Below, one piece after another: positions 12,550 through 17,163 of a stretch of DNA of 17,163 bases. The position numbers and the translations under genes were made by a program. Under the pieces are notes generated by a model. It was not told the DNA's origin. It was given only the letters and a program-made list of their open reading frames with translations, and did not search any database. The DNA comes from JADJNW01 sp046314415 (lineage in GTDB: Bacteria > Bacteroidota > Bacteroidia > Chitinophagales > Saprospiraceae): contig JBKBWT010000105.1 in the NCBI GenBank assembly GCA_046314415.1, positions 1-17,163 on the forward strand, written 5' to 3'. Position 1 is the stretch's first letter. The number at the start of each line of letters is the position of its first letter.

Positions 12550-15375
12550 ATGAAATTTCTACCTAACCAATTTATTTTAAATTTTGTTCTAATTCTTTTC
12601 CTCCCAATTGGATTGTTAGCACAACGAACCATCCGAGGAGAAGTAACCGATGCTGCCACTGGTGAGCCCCTCATTAGCGCGAGTGTATTGGTGAAAGGCA
12701 CCGGAACCGGTACGATCACCGATTTTGATGGCTCCTTCACGTTGAAAATTACAGAATCGCTCCCCGTTACACTTGAAATCAGCTATACGGGTTATACCGC
12801 TAAAGAAGTACAGGTAAGCGACGATAAGGAACGAGTGAAAGTGCAACTCGAAGAGAATGCGGTCATGATTTCTGCCATTGAAGTAAAAGGTCGACGTATC
12901 TCCGAGAAGCAACAACAGTCAGCCCTTACGATGGAAACGCTTGATAACATTGGTATTCGGGAAACGCCGGCAGCAAATTTTTACGATGGTTTGGGTTCAC
13001 TGAAAGATGTGGATCTGACGGCTGCCAGTTTGGGATTTAAAATTATCAATACACGTGGTTTCAACAGTACCAGCCCGGTACGCTCGCTGCAAATCATAGA
13101 TGGTGTTGACAATCAATCACCTGGCTTGAATTTCTCACTGGGCAACTTCCTGGGTTCTTCCGAACTGGATGTCAATCGGGTGAATTTGATTGTAGGTGCA
13201 AGCTCGGCATTTTATGGTCCCAATGCTTTTAACGGTGTAATCAGCATGGAAACCAAGAATCCATTCTTGCATAAAGGCTTGAGTGCCATGGTAAAAGCGG
13301 GCGAACGCAACCTGGTCGAAACCGGGCTGCGATGGGCAGATGCATTTAAGAATGCGGAAGGTCAAGATGTAGTCAGCTACAAACTAAATTTTGCTTTCTT
13401 CCGTGCGGATGACTGGGTTGCGGATAATTATGACCCTGTTTACGACACTCAAACGGGTATTAATAATCCAGGTGGTTATGACGCTGTCAATGTTTATGGC
13501 GACGAGTACCAGACCGCCAACGACTTCTCCAATTCGCTGGCAAATCCAGGGCTTGGCATCATTCATCGCCGCGGCTATCGGGAAATTGATCTGGTGGATT
13601 ATGATTCGGAAAACCTGAAAGCCGGTGCTGCAATTCATTGGCGGCTGAATCCGGCGCAAAATATCACATCACCAGAGCTGATTTTTTCTTCCAATTTTAG
13701 CACCGGTACCACGGTTTACCAGGGTGACAACCGCTATAGCTTACGCGATATTAAATTTTATCAGCACCGGATTGAGTTAAACAAGTATGACAAATACTTT
13801 TTCCGCGTGTACGCCACACATGAAGATGCTGGCAACTCCTACGATCCGTATTTTACGGCTCTGGTATTGCAAAGAAATGCGAAACCTGGCAATCAATGGC
13901 GTTCCGATTATATCAATTACTGGCAAGTGAATGTACTGCCACGCCTACGTATGCAGGAAGGGTATCCTAATCCATTAAATTACATTGGCAGACCGGCAGA
14001 GTTCCGTGCGGCAGTAAATACATTTTTGCAGAATCCTAAAACCCAGGAAGCACTCACTACCTGGCATTCAGAAGCCCAGCAAGCAGCGAATACGGGCAAT
14101 CCCATTGATGGAACACTTGATTTTTTTGAACCAGGTACCCAACGATTCCAGGATCAATTTAATGATATTACTTCCCGCGTTTCATTTACTGAAGGTGGAA
14201 CACGATTCTTCGATCGCTCTGCTCTAATGCACGCACACGGAGAATACAAATTCAATGACCTGGTACAAAAAGGCTCTATCACTGATCTCGACTTGTTAGT
14301 CGGTGCAAATGGACGAATCTATATGCCAAATTCTCAAGGTTCAATTTTGCTCGATACTTTTGGTCGCAATATTGATACTTACGAATATGGCGTGTATGGT
14401 GGCGGTACAATGGAATTTAATCGCAAGCTCAAGCTTAGCGCTTCGCTACGTATGGACAAGAATAAGAATTTTGATTATCTGTTCTCTCCGGCGGCTTCAA
14501 TGGTGTACACACCTTCTCAAAACAATGTGCTACGCTTGTCTTTCTCCGCTGCTATTCGCAACCCAACTCTTGCAGACCAGTTCTTATTTTACAATGTTGG
14601 ACGCGCTATTCTGATTGGAAACCTCGACGGTTTCAATGATCTAATTACAATTGAATCGCTCGAAAATTACTTGAGTACGCTCGACCGGAATCAGCTGGAA
14701 TATTTTGATGTTGCACCTATTGAACCGGAGAAAGTTAGAACTGTTGAAGCTGGATATCGTACAACGTTGTTTGACCGGCTTTATTTAGATGCAACTTATT
14801 ATTATAGCTTCTATCAGGATTTTATCGGATTCAACCTGGGTGTAAATGCTTCTTTTGAAGCAACAACCGGCTTACCGGTGAATGTACAAGCGTATCGCGT
14901 AGCTGCTAACGCTACTGACCGGGTAACTACGCAAGGGTTTTCGATGAGTATGAATTATTACTTTTGGAATTATTACGCTTTTACTGGTAACTACTCATGG
15001 AATAAATTGAATACCGAAACAGATGACCCGATCATTCCGGCGTTTAACACCCCGGAACATAAATTTAATGTCGGGATTGCCGGACGGGATATTCCGATCA
15101 AAATTGGTAGTGCGAAGCTGGACAACTTTGGGTTTAATATTAATTATAAATGGATTGATGATTTTCTGTTTGAAGGTTCACCCCAGTTTACCGGTATTAT
15201 TCCGCAGTACGACTTACTCGATGCACAGGTTAACTGGCAAATCAAACGCCTTAATACCACAGTGAAAATCGGTGCTTCTAATGCACTGGACAATCGGCGT
15301 TTCCAGACCTATGGCGGTCCGAGAGTAGGAAGATTAGCCTATATTTCGTTGCTATACGATTTTAAGAAAAAATAA
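12550..15375 (+). CDS. TonB-dependent outer-membrane receptor with N-terminal CarboxypepD_reg-like domain
   Basis: A 941-residue outer-membrane protein. Signal peptide 1-24 (ends GLLA before Q25). CarboxypepD_reg-like domain about 27-101 (RGEVTDAATGEPLISASVLVKG, FDGSFTL, LEISYTGY). Plug domain about 115-235 with ISAIEVKG, RGFNSTSPVRSLQIIDGVD and VIVGASSAFYGPNAFNGVI-type segments (the sequence reads LIVGASSAFYGP). The rest is a 22-strand-type barrel rich in alternating aromatic strands, including ASLRMDKNKNFDYLFSPAASMVY and FSAAIRNPTLADQFL. The order is the SusC/CirA type used for energised import of large ligands. The barrel ends in YDFKKK, with charged residues after the last aromatic. No SusD-like lipoprotein follows; the next gene, 35 bases on, is a secreted hydrolase-fold protein. 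The substrate cannot be inferred. It is probably the first gene of a two-gene operon with a long leader. Confidence 0.93.
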   Translation: MKFLPNQFILNFVLILFLPIGLLAQRTIRGEVTDAATGEPLISASVLVKGTGTGTITDFDGSFTLKITESLPVTLEISYTGYTAKEVQVSDDKERVKVQLEENAVMISAIEVKGRRISEKQQQSALTMETLDNIGIRETPAANFYDGLGSLKDVDLTAASLGFKIINTRGFNSTSPVRSLQIIDGVDNQSPGLNFSLGNFLGSSELDVNRVNLIVGASSAFYGPNAFNGVISMETKNPFLHKGLSAMVKAGERNLVETGLRWADAFKNAEGQDVVSYKLNFAFFRADDWVADNYDPVYDTQTGINNPGGYDAVNVYGDEYQTANDFSNSLANPGLGIIHRRGYREIDLVDYDSENLKAGAAIHWRLNPAQNITSPELIFSSNFSTGTTVYQGDNRYSLRDIKFYQHRIELNKYDKYFFRVYATHEDAGNSYDPYFTALVLQRNAKPGNQWRSDYINYWQVNVLPRLRMQEGYPNPLNYIGRPAEFRAAVNTFLQNPKTQEALTTWHSEAQQAANTGNPIDGTLDFFEPGTQRFQDQFNDITSRVSFTEGGTRFFDRSALMHAHGEYKFNDLVQKGSITDLDLLVGANGRIYMPNSQGSILLDTFGRNIDTYEYGVYGGGTMEFNRKLKLSASLRMDKNKNFDYLFSPAASMVYTPSQNNVLRLSFSAAIRNPTLADQFLFYNVGRAILIGNLDGFNDLITIESLENYLSTLDRNQLEYFDVAPIEPEKVRTVEAGYRTTLFDRLYLDATYYYSFYQDFIGFNLGVNASFEATTGLPVNVQAYRVAANATDRVTTQGFSMSMNYYFWNYYAFTGNYSWNKLNTETDDPIIPAFNTPEHKFNVGIAGRDIPIKIGSAKLDNFGFNINYKWIDDFLFEGSPQFTGIIPQYDLLDAQVNWQIKRLNTTVKIGASNALDNRRFQTYGGPRVGRLAYISLLYDFKKK

Positions 15376-15410
15376 AAACCAAATTCTTCAATCATTATTA
15401 ACAACAATTA

Positions 15411-17006
15411 ATGGATATGAAAAAAATCAATACGCAATTATCTTTACTGGTAGTTTTAATGACATTTACCAGTGTACTTTCTGCTCAACGTTACACTAGT
15501 CAGATATTTACGGATGTATCCGTGCAAAGAAATGTGGTGTATGGTCGAAATATTTCAGTATTGACCGGTACCCCAGCTGCCATTGACCTGCTAATGGATG
15601 TCTATACACCTGTAGGGGATACTGAAACCAATCGTCCGGTTGTAATTTATCTACATACAGGTTCTTTTCTTCCGCCTATTATTAATGGTCAAGTAACTGG
15701 TTCTCGCAGTGATTCCAGCGTGGTAGAAATTTGCAGGCGGCTTGCCAGAATGGGTTATGTAGCAATTGCCGCTACCTATCGTTTAGGATGGAATCCAGTG
15801 GCAACTGGTCCAGCAGGTCAAAATACTAGAACAGGAACCCTTTTGAATGCTGTTTACCGTGGTATTCAGGATGTGCGTACTGCTATTCGTTTCTTGCGCA
15901 AGAGCGTGGCTGAGAACAATGATCCTTATGGCATTGACCCAGACAAAATTGTCGTGTGGGGACAAGGTACGGGTGGCTATATTTCTTTAGCGGCAGCATA
16001 CTTGGACAGATATCAGGAGATTGTTTTGGATAAGTTTATTAATACTGAAACGCTTCAACCTTATGTTCTTGAAGCCGTGTCAGGAGATGTGTATGGATTG
16101 ACCCAAGCTCCACTAAACATACCTAATCACGTAGGCTATAGCTCTGCCTTTAATATGGCAATCAATATGGGCGGCGCATTGGGTGATACTTCCTGGATTG
16201 AAGGCAAGCCCGACGAACCGGCAGTAGTGGCTTTTCACTTCCTGCGCGATCCTTTTGCACCCTTTGCTAATGGTCCGGTTATTGTACCAACAACCGGTGA
16301 TTTTGTGGTAAACGTGTCTGGTAGCCGGGTAGTGGTAGCGGACGCTAACAACAAAGGCAGCAATGACATACTTGCTCCGGTCAATGCACTGAATACCGAT
16401 CCTTTAACCTTACGAGTAAGAGCGCTCAGCCAGGTGCCGCTTGTTTATCAAGGGCAGAACATTACTTTAGCAACCGATAACTTTTACCCATTCCTCACCT
16501 CAGGAACCGATTTCCGTTCTGGTTTATGGGAGTGGTGGGATAAAGCAACGCTCAATTTGGTGGTAGCGGGTACAAATATGCAATTAGGCACGAACTACAA
16601 CGCGGATACCCTCCACAATAATGGCTTAAGAACCAACCCAAATATGTCAAAGGCGTTGGCGCTGACGTACATTGATACAATTATTAATTACTTTGCACCA
16701 CGCGCCTGCAATGCTTTAGGACTGGGTTGTGCTACTACTTCTACTATTGATGTACTGGATGCAAAATCGGTAGAGCTGAGAATGGCACCGAACCCGGCTA
16801 CAGAAGCTGTTTATTTCCAAACAGGTAATGCGTTTCCGATTTTAGATCTTCAACTATTTGACATGAGCGGTAAGTTACTGCGTTCTAATGTCAATCTGAA
16901 AGATCATTCCTACATTCTACATCGGAATGGATTACCGCCGGGTGTTTATTTTGCCAAATTGAGATTCAAAGAAGGCATTGTTAACCAAAGATTAATTTTT
17001 CATTAA
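15411..17006 (+). CDS. secreted alpha/beta-hydrolase-fold protein with T9SS sorting domain, nucleophile serine missing
   Basis: A 531-residue exported protein. The signal peptide ends near Ala25 (SVLSA before Q26). About 55-430 looks like a carboxylesterase-type alpha/beta hydrolase: LLMDVYTP, VVIYLHTGSF (78-86, where esterases have HGGGF), MGYVAIAATYRLGWNP, the GIQDVRTAIRFLRK helix, and DPDKIVVWGQGTGGYISLAAAY. In the last segment the nucleophile elbow G-x-S-x-G reads G-Q-G-T-G, with Gly186 (codon GGT at 15966-15968) in place of serine. The HTGS oxyanion region also departs from the norm. The protein is therefore likely non-catalytic, or uses other chemistry. About 453-531 is a T9SS type A sorting domain (RMAPNPATEAVYFQ, PGVYFAKL, QRLIF). 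It follows the receptor gene by 35 bases. The ATG at 15411 is used; a second ATG at 15417 gives a more standard MKK start. Confidence 0.85.
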   Translation: MDMKKINTQLSLLVVLMTFTSVLSAQRYTSQIFTDVSVQRNVVYGRNISVLTGTPAAIDLLMDVYTPVGDTETNRPVVIYLHTGSFLPPIINGQVTGSRSDSSVVEICRRLARMGYVAIAATYRLGWNPVATGPAGQNTRTGTLLNAVYRGIQDVRTAIRFLRKSVAENNDPYGIDPDKIVVWGQGTGGYISLAAAYLDRYQEIVLDKFINTETLQPYVLEAVSGDVYGLTQAPLNIPNHVGYSSAFNMAINMGGALGDTSWIEGKPDEPAVVAFHFLRDPFAPFANGPVIVPTTGDFVVNVSGSRVVVADANNKGSNDILAPVNALNTDPLTLRVRALSQVPLVYQGQNITLATDNFYPFLTSGTDFRSGLWEWWDKATLNLVVAGTNMQLGTNYNADTLHNNGLRTNPNMSKALALTYIDTIINYFAPRACNALGLGCATTSTIDVLDAKSVELRMAPNPATEAVYFQTGNAFPILDLQLFDMSGKLLRSNVNLKDHSYILHRNGLPPGVYFAKLRFKEGIVNQRLIFH

Positions 17007-17025
17007 TTAAATAATTTTTCATATA

Positions 17026-17068
17026 AAAAGGGGAAGAAGCTATTGTAGCTTCTTCCCCTTTTCGTTTT
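17026..17068 (+). terminator. strong rho-independent terminator after the receptor/hydrolase pair
   Basis: A perfect 17-bp stem (arms 17026-17042 and 17046-17062) closes on a TTG loop. The arm carries GGGGAAGAAGCTA, the A-rich base pairs with TTTT, and a CGTTTTAT tail follows. It starts 19 bases after the stop at 17006. Confidence 0.9.
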
Positions 17069-17117
17069 ATATAAAAAATTATATTCATAGTTATTTTCAA
17101 AATCATTATAAACCAAA

Positions 17118-17163
17118 ATGACTACCATGAAAAACTTAATCTTTTTGATTGCTACGACAATCT
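17118..17163 (+). CDS. start of an exported protein (3' partial)
   Basis: Only 15 codons are visible: ATG at 17118 (MTTMKNLIFLIATTI), with a second in-frame ATG at 17127 that gives a typical signal-peptide start, MKNLIFLIATTI. It follows the terminator by about 50 bases with no clear TAnnTTTG box between. The short lead before an MK-type signal resembles the arrangement at 15411. The product cannot be identified. Confidence 0.5.
   Translation, partial: MTTMKNLIFLIATTI

Overview
The window looks like chromosome from a member of the Bacteroidota, most likely a Saprospiria-type organism; the placement is an inference. Several genes are preceded by the phylum's TAnnTTTG promoter box. Two secreted proteins end in type IX secretion (T9SS) type A sorting domains. 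There is a CarboxypepD_reg-fused TonB-dependent receptor, a YtxJ protein of the bacillithiol system, and a protease ending in the dockerin-like repeat pair common in Saprospiraceae. No tRNA, rRNA, insertion sequence, CRISPR array or phage gene was seen.

Layout. 1-1194 (+): the 3' end of a secreted trypsin-fold serine protease, closed by a strong bidirectional hairpin shared with the next, convergent gene. 1256-5393 (-): a leftward run of miaA (tRNA isopentenyltransferase), a small CBU_0592-like membrane protein overlapping it by 4 bases, a MenI-like hotdog thioesterase, and a large surface beta-propeller protein of the choice-of-anchor B type. 5532-7801 (+): an acyltransferase with C-terminal membrane helices, overlapping by 4 bases a prokaryotic pentameric ligand-gated ion channel homologue. 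7954-9966 (+): groES and groEL behind what looks like a double promoter, a sigma-54 -24/-12 site with an upstream palindrome plus a housekeeping box. 10218-11525 (+): a 52-residue cysteine-rich lipoprotein not long enough to stand out as an ORF, then ytxJ and mnmD. 11622-12188 (-): a protein joining a degenerate HNH region to an AP2 DNA-binding domain. 12550-17006 (+): a TonB-dependent receptor followed closely by a secreted alpha/beta-hydrolase-fold protein whose nucleophile serine is replaced by glycine, closed by a 17-bp terminator. A further exported protein begins at the right edge.

How the genes fit together. miaA and mnmD modify tRNA anticodon-loop bases, groESL folds proteins, ytxJ serves thiol redox control and the MenI-like enzyme probably serves menaquinone synthesis: ordinary housekeeping. 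The less ordinary parts are the acyltransferase/ion-channel pair, the sigma-54-like control of groESL, the structured leaders around the small lipoprotein and ytxJ, the AP2/degenerate-HNH protein, and the receptor/pseudo-esterase pair, which resembles an outer-membrane uptake or binding unit without a SusD partner.
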